A stretch of 48,907 bases of DNA from Oscillospiraceae bacterium. GTDB lineage: Bacteria; Bacillota; Clostridia; Oscillospirales; Oscillospiraceae. Below, in pieces: positions 32,306 through 39,891 of this stretch. Under the pieces are notes generated by a model, which was given only the letters and a program-made list of their open reading frames with translations, did not search any database and was not told the DNA's origin. The DNA is taken from contig JAEEZZ010000072.1 of the NCBI GenBank assembly GCA_016292255.1, forward strand, positions 1 to 48,907. The letters run 5' to 3'. The stretch's first letter is position 1. Each line of letters opens with the position of its first letter. A program made the position numbers and the translations under genes.

Positions 32306-32337
32306 GCAAAAAAGGTGTACGACCGAAGCCGTACACC
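32306..32337 (-). terminator. leader terminator before the lipoprotein gene
   Basis: On the minus strand GGTGTACG (32330-32337) pairs with CGTACACC (32314-32321), followed by TTTTTTG. It is located between the structured leader and the ribosome site. Confidence 0.85.
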
Positions 32338-32362
32338 AAAAAACACAACGGCTCGTCTCGTC

Positions 32363-32461
32363 GCCAAACATCCCTACCACGCCCATCAGCATAGCAAGTA
32401 GAGCCTATGCGTTTTTATTACACATAAGCTGACAGGCGTAAAATATGTAAAGATGTTTGGC
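32363..32461 (-). ncRNA. riboswitch-like structured leader, unidentified
   Basis: On the minus strand GCCAAACATC (32452-32461) pairs perfectly with GATGTTTGGC (32363-32372). Inside, ACGCCTGTCAGC and GCTGATGGGCGT form a helix of up to 12 pairs (two G-U), which encloses GCATAG/CTATGC. Together they form a closed multi-helix domain that starts at the transcription start. A terminator follows. The arrangement matches a riboswitch or attenuator, but I do not recognise a known class. Confidence 0.55.
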
Positions 32462-32467
32462 ACAATC

Positions 32468-32496
32468 ATTTTACCATAGAAGGGGTATTATTTCAA
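32468..32496 (-). promoter_or_regulatory. promoter of the lipoprotein leader
   Basis: Minus strand TTGAAA (32491-32496), 17 bp, TAAAAT (32468-32473), directly before the 5' arm of the leader helix. Confidence 0.65.
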
Positions 32497-32511
32497 GCCA
32501 ATTCGAAAATA

Positions 32512-33398
32512 TCATATTGGAGACGATTCTATTGTTTCTTCGAACAATACAACCGCACTTCTATCAATAATTACAAAATCCTTCGGTCTTTCAGAATCCT
32601 GTATTACATTGTATCCCATTGCTAAAGCATAAATAGACGCATTAGAAGGTTTACAATTGCCAATAACACTATGAAGTTTTCCGTGGGTTTTGCAAAAAAA
32701 CTTTGATTCCTCGACTAACGCATTGTAATCAACAATTCTTGCTGTTAAAGGATTAAGACAACCTATCATGGTGTGGCTTGCTTTTGAACAGCAGCTTGAT
32801 AGATTATCATGCATCTTAAATGCTTTTTGCGAATACACAGATAGTCGATCATAGCCGGTAGGATTTCCTCCATTTTCACGAAAATATGCGCCTAAGCCAC
32901 ATTGACACCCGAAGTACCTACCAGCGATAAAATTGTATTCCCCAAACATAAATTGATCACATATCTCTTTAGCTGTCAAAAGACTATTAGACATTATACT
33001 TCTGGAAATAATATTCTCTAATGAGATATTGTTCTTTCTCATGTACTCTAAAAACTGTTCATATTTTAATACTATTGGTTTGCTATTGATTCCCAAGATA
33101 TAAACAAACGATTGAACGGGATTATTGAAAGAATCTCCATTTTTTAGTATCTTAGGCAAATCAATTTGTTCGGAAAGAGATGCAACTATAGACAAATCAT
33201 CATCCGAAAATGAATTTAGTTCATCTACAGTTAGTATTATTCCAGAGGGCTTAAATTCCCTTTTTTTATAATACTATTGACATAGGCTCTCATTTTAGAC
33301 ATATATGATTGAAAATCATTAACTGCATCTTTTGCATTCGGCTTTTCAATAGTATCAGAAATCCAGCCCAAATCATAATTACTTAGCCTCAAATTCAT
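32512..33398 (-). pseudogene. third ADP-ribosyltransferase-like paralogue, frameshifted at an A-run
   Basis: From the ATG at 33398 the frame gives MNLRLSNYDLGWISDTIEKP... AYVNSIIKKG and soon stops. In the -1 frame it continues KKREFKPSGIILTVDELNSF, SDDDLSIVASLSEQI and the conserved body down to 32512. DELNSFSDDDL aligns with the MTDEELAEL region of the paralogue at 34101, so the two pieces belong together. The shift lies in ATA AAA AAA GGG. The body keeps IISRSIM, GLGAYFRENGG and ALAMGYNVIQ...FVIIDRSAVV. It may be a broken gene, a programmed -1 frameshift (the heptamer A AAA AAA fits) or a homopolymer sequencing error. Confidence 0.65.
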
Positions 33399-33405
33399 TT
33401 TTTAC

Positions 33406-34104
33406 CTACTTTAGAACAACAAGCGCACTACGATCTATGATTAGATTCGTATCATTCCACCTTGTATTATCGTGCCGTGAAATAGCATTGTAGCCCATAA
33501 CCAGCGCATAGATCGAAGCATTATTAGTTTCTTTGTCTGTATTAAATTTTCCGATTCTTGATACAAATTCAGGGTGACTGATACTGAACGATTTCATTTT
33601 TCGCCTTAGTTCGTAGTAGTCAATCACTCTTGCAGTAGCAGGATTATAGACTGCGATTATAGTTGCACTGTCACAACCTGGCTTATCTCCATATTTCGTT
33701 GGATGACCACCGTTCATTGCAAAGTATGATCCAGATCCGATTACAGCACCACCGAATTTGCCACCAATATAATTAAATTCATCGTACTTGAACATATCCA
33801 CTATCTGTTGTGCTGTTCGCGGAGGCTCAAAACTGTCATGCACACTTCGCGCCATGATTTGATTGCGTGGAATACCGTTCTCCTGTAAAAACAAATCAAA
33901 TTGTTGCTGATCTAAAACAGTTGGTTTAGTGTTCAGATGCATCATGTGAACAAATTTTTGTGTTATATCTTGAGCATCATCAAGATAATCTGGCATATCA
34001 AAGAAACGCGATATATCAACCATGTGTGCAAGATATTTGTCAGGCATACAAGAGAGCATTTTTGCCGAAAACTGAAAACCACTTTGTCTAAAACTAAAAC
34101 TCAT
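33406..34104 (-). CDS. ADP-ribosyltransferase-like protein (paralogue 2)
   Basis: A 232-residue protein overlapping the first paralogue by 4 bp (ATGA). Conserved blocks are TQKFVHMMHLNTKPTVLDQQ, NQIMARSVHD with Arg near 86, YIGGKFGGAVIGSGSYFAMNGG (113-133), ATIIAVYNPATARVIDYYEL and YALVMGYNAISR...LIIDRSALVV. Arg followed by a G-x-G-x-YF-A motif and a hydrophobic C-terminal strand recalls ADP-ribosyltransferase folds, including those attached to phage head proteins. Catalysis is not proved. It is shorter than paralogue 1 and lacks the insert before its ATII block. Confidence 0.5.
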   Translation of the reverse strand: MSFSFRQSGFQFSAKMLSCMPDKYLAHMVDISRFFDMPDYLDDAQDITQKFVHMMHLNTKPTVLDQQQFDLFLQENGIPRNQIMARSVHDSFEPPRTAQQIVDMFKYDEFNYIGGKFGGAVIGSGSYFAMNGGHPTKYGDKPGCDSATIIAVYNPATARVIDYYELRRKMKSFSISHPEFVSRIGKFNTDKETNNASIYALVMGYNAISRHDNTRWNDTNLIIDRSALVVLK

Positions 34105-34976
34105 AGTTCCTCCTCCACTTGGCAGACAACAGCACTTCGATCAATTATTTGATATTCATACGGTTTATATGAGTTTTGAATTGCATTATACCCCATTGCC
34201 AAAGCATATATGGAAATATTATCATCTTGTGGGGAAAGAAAAAAGCCATGCATTGGCCCTATCTCTTTTGCAAACAATGGATGACTTTTCTCAAATTCTA
34301 TTGCTTTTTCACACAATTCCTTATAACCAATTATTCTTGCTTTTGACGGATTATACGCGGCGATAATTGTTGCACCGGGGTCATACTTATTTACTTTAAT
34401 GCCTCGATCCTTTAGAAAGGAACCAACTCTATTTCCAGGAATATGGATATTATATTTTCCGTTATATTTTGAACGAAAGCAAAACCATTGACCGTAAATA
34501 GAATCAGCTCCACCATTCATCGCAAAGTACGCCCCACATCCAATACCAGTTCCACCCTTTTTGCCGCCAATATAATTATAATCATTGTACTTGAACATAT
34601 CCGCAATCTCTTTTGAAGAGATTGTGGACGGCCTTAAACGCCGTGTCATTATTTGTTTCTTTGGAATATTGTTGTCATGTAAGAATTGCTGGAACTGTTC
34701 CTTATGTAAAACTATAGGTTTACTATTCAAACGTGCTGTATAAACAAATCTTTGTGTTATGTTTTCACCATCATTTAGAAATCTTGGCAATCTTATACTT
34801 CGTGATTTTCTAACCAATTCTGCTAATTCTTCGTCAGTCATACTTGCGATTGTCGTTGCTGTAGCTGGGGGTTTGTCATTGGTATATCTAATAATGCTTG
34901 CACCATTCTTTGCATTATCTATTCTGACTTCTAACTTTTTAACAAACTCGTTGATACTACCTGTCATCTGTTCCAA
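34101..34976 (-). CDS. ADP-ribosyltransferase-like protein (paralogue 1)
   Basis: A 291-residue protein beginning at a TTG at 34976, with GGAGGG 8 bases upstream; an ATG at 34967 is the alternative. It overlaps the portal gene by 20 bp. It has a helical N-terminus, FVYTARLNSKPIVLHKEQFQ, KQIMTRRLR (112-115), YIGGKKGGTGIGCGAYFAMNGG (135-156), an insert with IHIPGNRVGSF, GATIIAAYNPSKARIIGYKE and YALAMGYNAIQ...YQIIDRSAVV (257-284). The position after the portal is where phages often encode minor head proteins fused to ADP-ribosyltransferases, so it may be injected and modify host proteins. Confidence 0.5.
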   Translation of the reverse strand: MEQMTGSINEFVKKLEVRIDNAKNGASIIRYTNDKPPATATTIASMTDEELAELVRKSRSIRLPRFLNDGENITQRFVYTARLNSKPIVLHKEQFQQFLHDNNIPKKQIMTRRLRPSTISSKEIADMFKYNDYNYIGGKKGGTGIGCGAYFAMNGGADSIYGQWFCFRSKYNGKYNIHIPGNRVGSFLKDRGIKVNKYDPGATIIAAYNPSKARIIGYKELCEKAIEFEKSHPLFAKEIGPMHGFFLSPQDDNISIYALAMGYNAIQNSYKPYEYQIIDRSAVVCQVEEEL

Positions 34977-36285
34977 TAGCTTTTCCCTCCGATTCTAACC
35001 GTCTTAATTCCTGCGCCGAATCAGTAGTATATGGGGATAGTTCGATGATCGTCCGTTTGGACAGAGCGCCCATATCATACTGCGTTTTCATGTTCTCCAT
35101 ATTCTGCTTGGTATCAATCGGCTTGCTGATATTGAAGCTGACATTCAGACTGTCAAAATCATTTTCAGAAATGGGATTATTAATTAATGCCAGCAGTTTT
35201 CTCATGTAGTTCCATCTGACCTTAAAGCCATCCAACAGCGAATTAACATTTTGTCTTCCTCTGTTCTCTGTCAGTTGGTAAACCATGCTCATTGAGTTCT
35301 CAGATACGTTTGCAATGTTGTTCTGTCCTAAGATAGAGGATGGAATACCAGCAACAAGGTTGAATTGTTGATAAAGTTGGTCAAGTTCATACTTGATATT
35401 CTTGTAGTCCATTTCCGCAGAGGCGTACTTGTAATCTGCGCCTTCTTCCAGATTCAGAACAGCACCGGCCACATTGCTATCGACCATATCCACTTCTGTG
35501 ATCTTTGCGCCGATCACAACGCCCACAGGGTTCAGGGATAAGGTAGTAATAGCATCGTCCAGCTTAGACAAAAGCCCTTCGATCTTATCTTGGATAGGGA
35601 TAAGGTCAAGAATCATACTATCCCCAAATTGGTCAAAGTCAGCCTTGTCCATTGTGGTATAATGGATAGGAAGGCCGGTATAGTTGGTTTTGCTTTCAAT
35701 CAGCCGATTATTCACATAGGTATCAACGTGCGTCGGATAGTAGATGATAAAGTGTTCTTGGCTGCTATCCCTGTTCTTCCAATATTCCACGAAATAGCGA
35801 TAATTCAAATTATCATCGTAAATGGGGTATGCGTCCTGATTGCGGATAACCTTTGATTTGATCTTCCGGTTTTCGTCCAGATATACATACTCAAAGGCAT
35901 TGCCATACGTCATAATATCATTTAGGATTTGCCAGTCGATTTTCTGATAAATGCCTTGCTTATAGATTGCGTTCATAATGTCAACGCCTTCCGGGGTTCC
36001 CGTGATCGTAACAGGGTTGCCGACAAGATAGGCCGTATGGAAATTGATAACGCTCTTGATACCCTGAAGGATAATTGCAGATGGGGTAAACGTCTTGCCC
36101 TTAAAAGTGTAGGTGTTCGCAGCACGGTTCTTTACTTCGTGATTGCGCAAAAGATGTTGATGGATTGTGCGCACCTTGCCTTGTCTATAAGTATGTTCCG
36201 CAGAACCGATCTGCTCTTTGAAAAAAGATAGCCCTGGTTCTGAGTTATAGTTTTCTGATCTTGTTTTCTTATTGAGTATAATCAT
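34957..36285 (-). CDS. portal protein (SPP1 gp6-like)
   Basis: A 442-residue protein with the SPP1 gp6 family pattern: NFHTAYLVGNPVTITG near 90-105, NDIMTYGNAFEYVYLDEN, SKVIRNQDAYPIYDDN, DSMILDLIPIQDKIEGLLSK, and the C-terminal SSILGQNNIANVSENSMSMV. The portal is the dodecameric ring through which DNA is packed, and it binds the terminase. It lies 33 bp after the large terminase gene. Its end overlaps the first ADP-ribosyltransferase-like gene. Confidence 0.9.
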   Translation of the reverse strand: MIILNKKTRSENYNSEPGLSFFKEQIGSAEHTYRQGKVRTIHQHLLRNHEVKNRAANTYTFKGKTFTPSAIILQGIKSVINFHTAYLVGNPVTITGTPEGVDIMNAIYKQGIYQKIDWQILNDIMTYGNAFEYVYLDENRKIKSKVIRNQDAYPIYDDNLNYRYFVEYWKNRDSSQEHFIIYYPTHVDTYVNNRLIESKTNYTGLPIHYTTMDKADFDQFGDSMILDLIPIQDKIEGLLSKLDDAITTLSLNPVGVVIGAKITEVDMVDSNVAGAVLNLEEGADYKYASAEMDYKNIKYELDQLYQQFNLVAGIPSSILGQNNIANVSENSMSMVYQLTENRGRQNVNSLLDGFKVRWNYMRKLLALINNPISENDFDSLNVSFNISKPIDTKQNMENMKTQYDMGALSKRTIIELSPYTTDSAQELRRLESEGKAIGTDDR

Positions 36286-36318
36286 CTAATTTTCCTTTCG
36301 ATAATAAACATGCCAGCA

Positions 36319-37875
36319 CTATTTCCCAATGGGGAAGTAATACTGGTTCGATTTCAGCCCTTGCAGAGCCATAGCAAAGGCCATAACTGTATCATCATGT
36401 CCGCTGACTGCTTGCATCTTATCACCCACAAGCTGAAACAGCTTCATTTCTTGCAGGAGGTCAAGAGAGTTGACAAGGCATTGCCCTGTCTCAAAGATTT
36501 CCTGCATATCGGCAATCATTAAGGGCTTGCTTTTTGCATCGGTATTAAAGCCAACTTGCCTTCTGCCTTTGCCCGTCTTTTGGTCGTATGCCTTATATTT
36601 GTAAAGGTTGATATAATGATAATCGTTCTTCAATCGGTCAAGCACGGTATGACCGGCAGAGGCTTTTTCGATGACAAGCAGACCGCGATTGTACCAACTT
36701 GCAATCTGAAAAACGACCTCAGTAAATTCGTATGGTTTGACTGTGTTTGATCTCCATTCCGCACATTGAAAACCGTCCTTATCTACGATGGAAATAACGG
36801 AGTAGTCATTGCCGCCGCCTAATCCCTCGCCAGTATCAACACCGATATAGTACCGTTGCCCTTTGACCGGCAGTTTCCAGATTTTCAAATACTTGCTGAA
36901 TTTGCGGATTGTGGGGTTAATTCCAGTAGGAGGAAGGACAAGCTGCTTTGTCTTGTACAGACTATTCAACCGCGATTGCACGATCTCCGCGCTGAAAATA
37001 TTTGAGCCAGTAGAGATAAAAGCCTCGATTGGATTTGAAGGAAACTCTTGTGCAAAGGCTTGTTCTGAACTATTAGAGATTTTCATTCTGCGCCACATGA
37101 GTTGTTCCATTGACGCGCCTTTTTGCCTTAATCCGATTTCCTTTTCATCAAGATTGGCCTCGTTCAGATAATCACCGTGGATAGTCTTATAGCGTTCTGA
37201 ATACTCTCTATATTCTTGCGCAAACATCTTTTTGTCCTGTACCCAACTAAAGAAAAAGGGCTTCCACATTGGAGCCTCGCCGGAAACAGTTTTGTTCCAG
37301 AGTTCCGAAAAGCGGTTTAATCCGTTTGCCGTTGACTCCAAAATCATATTGCCTTCGGGGACAAGAGCTTGTTCGATTGCCGTAAGCTGCTTATCTAAAT
37401 TCTCGTTCATAAAAGCAACTTCCGAAAGATGGACAAAGTTCAGCGTAGAGCCACGGGCATTGTCTTTACTGCCGCAAGTGCAGACTATGATTCTACTGCC
37501 GTTGACAAGTTTGACTTCTTTTCTGTTGTTTGCTATTGCCTCTGTCCTGACACAATCCGGCAGATCGTTATACATCTGCTTTAACTTCTCAAAAATGTTA
37601 TTTGCAGAATCCAGAGAGTAGGACATTATCATGCACGTTGAATAAGGCCGGGTTATAGCCAAATACAAAGAGTAGGCAAGCGCAACGGAAGTAATACCTA
37701 ACTGCCGCGATTTCAAACAAATATTGAATTTTGCTTTATTCCTCAAAATGTACCGTTGTTGCGGATTCAGCTTGAAAGAAACAAGTTTGCCGCGCTTATC
37801 AACGATACGCACAAAGGTTTCAATCCATAAGATAGGGTCAGCGACGATTTGTTTTAAGAGTTGTTTCGTAGTCAT
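36319..37875 (-). CDS. terL: terminase large subunit
   Basis: A 518-residue protein. The ATPase has a LKSRQLGITSVAL Walker A variant (near 56-68), the Walker B-like LNFVHLSEVAFM, and a STANGLNRFSELWN coupling segment. The nuclease part has YYIGVDTGEGLGGGNDYSVI, LLVIEKASAGHTVLDRL and GHDDTVMAFAMAL, giving three acidic metal ligands. It packages DNA into capsids through the portal. It follows a probable small subunit by 14 bp and is the clearest phage hallmark in the element. Confidence 0.95.
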   Translation of the reverse strand: MTTKQLLKQIVADPILWIETFVRIVDKRGKLVSFKLNPQQRYILRNKAKFNICLKSRQLGITSVALAYSLYLAITRPYSTCMIMSYSLDSANNIFEKLKQMYNDLPDCVRTEAIANNRKEVKLVNGSRIIVCTCGSKDNARGSTLNFVHLSEVAFMNENLDKQLTAIEQALVPEGNMILESTANGLNRFSELWNKTVSGEAPMWKPFFFSWVQDKKMFAQEYREYSERYKTIHGDYLNEANLDEKEIGLRQKGASMEQLMWRRMKISNSSEQAFAQEFPSNPIEAFISTGSNIFSAEIVQSRLNSLYKTKQLVLPPTGINPTIRKFSKYLKIWKLPVKGQRYYIGVDTGEGLGGGNDYSVISIVDKDGFQCAEWRSNTVKPYEFTEVVFQIASWYNRGLLVIEKASAGHTVLDRLKNDYHYINLYKYKAYDQKTGKGRRQVGFNTDAKSKPLMIADMQEIFETGQCLVNSLDLLQEMKLFQLVGDKMQAVSGHDDTVMAFAMALQGLKSNQYYFPIGK

Positions 37876-37889
37876 GGTTTTGCACCTGC

Positions 37890-38333
37890 CTAAGACAAAT
37901 CCATTTCAAAATCATCGTCTTTTGATTTATCAATGCTTGCACCTTTCAGGATCGCCGTCAATTCGTCGCTTTCATCATCGGTAAAGTATCGTTTCTTAAA
38001 ATCCATGTACGCTTTCAGGGCTTGCACATCGCCGCCCATAGCAAGCTCATAATACTTGTTCAGCAGTTCAATATCCCGCTTGCCATCTATTCGCTTCATC
38101 AGCGTTCTAATGGCTCTTTGCACATCAGATTTCAGCAGGGATTTCTTGCAATCTTTTTCGTCAAGATTGCGGAACTCATTGTATTCTTTCTTCAACTCTG
38201 CAAACGTCTTAACTTGCGTTGGTAGAAATTCCGGCGCGTAAAGAAAGAGAATGTAATACGCTTCTGCAACGGAATGAGTTATTTCCTTCAGCGTCATTAA
38301 AATGCCTTTTTCATTAGCAGCGTTAGTTGCCAA
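37890..38333 (-). CDS. terS: probable terminase small subunit
   Basis: A 147-residue helical protein starting at a TTG with AAAGGA upstream (38333); an internal ATG begins MTLKEITHSVAEAYYILFLY. It has an oligomerisation-like charged middle (KRIDGKRDIELLNKYYELAMG) and an acidic end. Place and size fit the small terminase that recognises packaging sites. No clear N-terminal HTH is visible, so the call rests mainly on position. Confidence 0.55.
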   Translation of the reverse strand: MATNAANEKGILMTLKEITHSVAEAYYILFLYAPEFLPTQVKTFAELKKEYNEFRNLDEKDCKKSLLKSDVQRAIRTLMKRIDGKRDIELLNKYYELAMGGDVQALKAYMDFKKRYFTDDESDELTAILKGASIDKSKDDDFEMDLS

Positions 38334-38469
38334 ATTATCAGTCCTTTCTATTTTTTTGTAGATATATTATTGCGTTTTTGATAAAAACCTCGTAGGATAG
38401 TAAAGAATACAGACAAATCCAGTTTGTTTTGATTTCTTGATATTTTTAGTACAAAATGGAGGCAAAACT

Positions 38470-38801
38470 ATGATCGTGGTTAAAAGCTATACTATCGTCA
38501 AGCATAAAAAAGGGGCTTTCGCATTGTTGTAAGCGAAAACCCGGTTTGTCCTTCATGCGGAGGGCCTCTTACCGTTAGAGATACCCGCAAGCGCAAAATA
38601 AAAGACGAAAGCGGAGATACAGTTGACTTTTATCTGCGCCGTCTGAAATGCCATGATTGCGGGGAAATACATACGGAAATCCCTGATCTTATCATTCCGC
38701 ACAAGCATTATAGCAGAGCTGCGATTGATGGTTTTATCGGAGGCAATACAGAGGTTGCCGCCGATAACAAAACCCTTTACAGATGGAAACACATCAAATA
38801 A
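38470..38801 (+). pseudogene. zinc-ribbon protein of DUF6431 type, frameshifted at an A-run
   Basis: The ATG at 38470 has GGAGG 7 bases upstream and reads MIVVKSYTIVKHKK, but the frame stops at 38532. In the -1 frame after the A6 run (38506-38511) it continues RGFRIVVSENPVCPSCGGPL, TVRDTRKRKIKDESGDTVDF, YLRRLKCHDCGEIHTEIPDL and IIPHKHY to 38801. CPSC and CHDC make a zinc ribbon, and the LRRLKC...CGEIHTE pattern is that of DUF6431. The complete protein would be about 110 residues. It may be a mutation, a -1 shift or a sequencing error in the homopolymer. Function of the family is unknown to me. Confidence 0.6.
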
Positions 38802-38843
38802 CACACCCGTTTTGCCTTTATCTTCTTCCTCAGAATTAGTACA

Positions 38844-38862
38844 ATTCAAAATTGAGCTGAAC
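38844..38862 (+). repeat. dispersed copy of the TCAAAATTGAGCTG motif
   Basis: ATTCAAAATTGAGCTGAAC matches the end box of the tandem array at 23380-24125 and lies 10 bp before the ribosome site of the next gene, so the motif may be a promoter or operator element. Confidence 0.5.
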
Positions 38863-38884
38863 ATTTGAAAAGGAAGTGTACTCA

Positions 38885-39355
38885 TTGCAAAAGAAGAAGG
38901 TAGTAATCGGAATAGGTGTAGTTATACTTATTATTCTTGTTTTGTTGCTGATACGCTCTTGCTCAAATAGCGGACAATCACTATCGCCCACGGAAAAGCA
39001 AACAGAAACTAAGACGCTTGACTTCACGCCCTATACCTCTGCCGGGGATAGCATTTCGATTCCCGCAGTAACAGGGCTGAATTTCAAAGCGGGGCAGTTC
39101 AACCAACAATTCAACCTTACAAATCCTCCAGAAAACAAGTGTTACTTCCGCTTGTCGCTGTTTCTGTCGGATAATACCTTGATTTATCAATCGGATATGA
39201 TAGCGCCGTCAGAAACAATAGCAGAAATCACACTCAATCAAGTGTTGGAAAGAGGTTTGTATCGAAATTGTCAATTAGTTTTTGATTGTTTTTCCCTGGA
39301 AAACAGAACACCGCTGAATAGTGCAAATGTTCAACTGGAAATCAACTCTAATTAG
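38885..39355 (+). CDS. membrane-anchored extracellular protein
   Basis: About 156 residues. The TTG at 38885 is chosen because AAGGAAG lies 8 bases upstream; a GTG at 38876 is too close to it. An N-terminal membrane helix (KKVVIGIGVVILIILVLLLI) is followed by CSNSGQSLSPTEKQTET, so an uncleaved anchor is likely (the Cys is not in a good lipobox). The rest is β-rich with a NQQFNLTNPPENKCYFRLSL segment. It is paired with the secreted protein downstream (12-bp gap). Probably acts at the cell surface. Confidence 0.65.
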   Translation: MQKKKVVIGIGVVILIILVLLLIRSCSNSGQSLSPTEKQTETKTLDFTPYTSAGDSISIPAVTGLNFKAGQFNQQFNLTNPPENKCYFRLSLFLSDNTLIYQSDMIAPSETIAEITLNQVLERGLYRNCQLVFDCFSLENRTPLNSANVQLEINSN

Positions 39356-39367
39356 GGAGGCAACAAA

Positions 39368-39847
39368 ATGAAGAAGGTAGTATCAATCATTCTTGCACTC
39401 GCGCTGATTGCGTCTTTCTCGTCGATGGTTTATGCCGATGATAGTGCGGGAAGTGGGGAAAGCCAAATCTACGCTCATGTGTATAGTAGCTACACGATCA
39501 CAATTCCAGCTACAATAGATTTGCGTAATGGCGAAAACGGAGTTGTAACCATTAGTGACGCAAGCATCGAAGAAGGTTATGCCGTCAATGTATATGTCAC
39601 CAACAGCGACGTGAATGGTGTTATTTATCTGCGTCATGCAGATGGAATATCGTCAATATCCTGCCAAATCCTAAATGGAGAAGGCTCCTTTGCAAACGAA
39701 GAAACACCGCTGGTATCTTTCGCCGCGTCCGATATTCAAGCTGCAACTGCAACCAAGAATTTTACATTGCAAGCAGACACCTTCGGCATTGCTGGTGAAT
39801 ACTCTGGCACAATGACATATTCATTCCGCTGTGAACCTACGACTTAA
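39368..39847 (+). CDS. secreted β-rich protein
   Basis: A 159-residue protein with a signal peptide (KKVVSIILALALIASFSSMVYA) and a β-sandwich mature part: VYSSYTITIPATIDLRNGEN, VVTISDASIEEGYAVNVYVT and FGIAGEYSGTMTYSFRCE. The pattern recalls WxL-like or spore/pilus-type surface proteins found near such anchored partners in Clostridia. GGGAGG precedes the ATG. It is likely co-expressed with the anchored protein just upstream as a cargo pair that could alter the host surface. Confidence 0.65.
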   Translation: MKKVVSIILALALIASFSSMVYADDSAGSGESQIYAHVYSSYTITIPATIDLRNGENGVVTISDASIEEGYAVNVYVTNSDVNGVIYLRHADGISSISCQILNGEGSFANEETPLVSFAASDIQAATATKNFTLQADTFGIAGEYSGTMTYSFRCEPTT

Positions 39848-39854
39848 AGAAAAA

Positions 39855-39890
39855 AAGAGGGAGCTACCGCTATCGTGGTAACTCCCTCTG
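39855..39890. terminator. shared terminator between convergent genes
   Basis: AGAGGGAG (39856-39863) pairs with CTCCCTCT (39882-39889), with inner TACC/GGTA. The minus strand is followed by TTTTTTTC; on the plus side the T-run is poor, so it mainly serves the radical SAM gene. Confidence 0.8.
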
Positions 39891-39891
39891 C

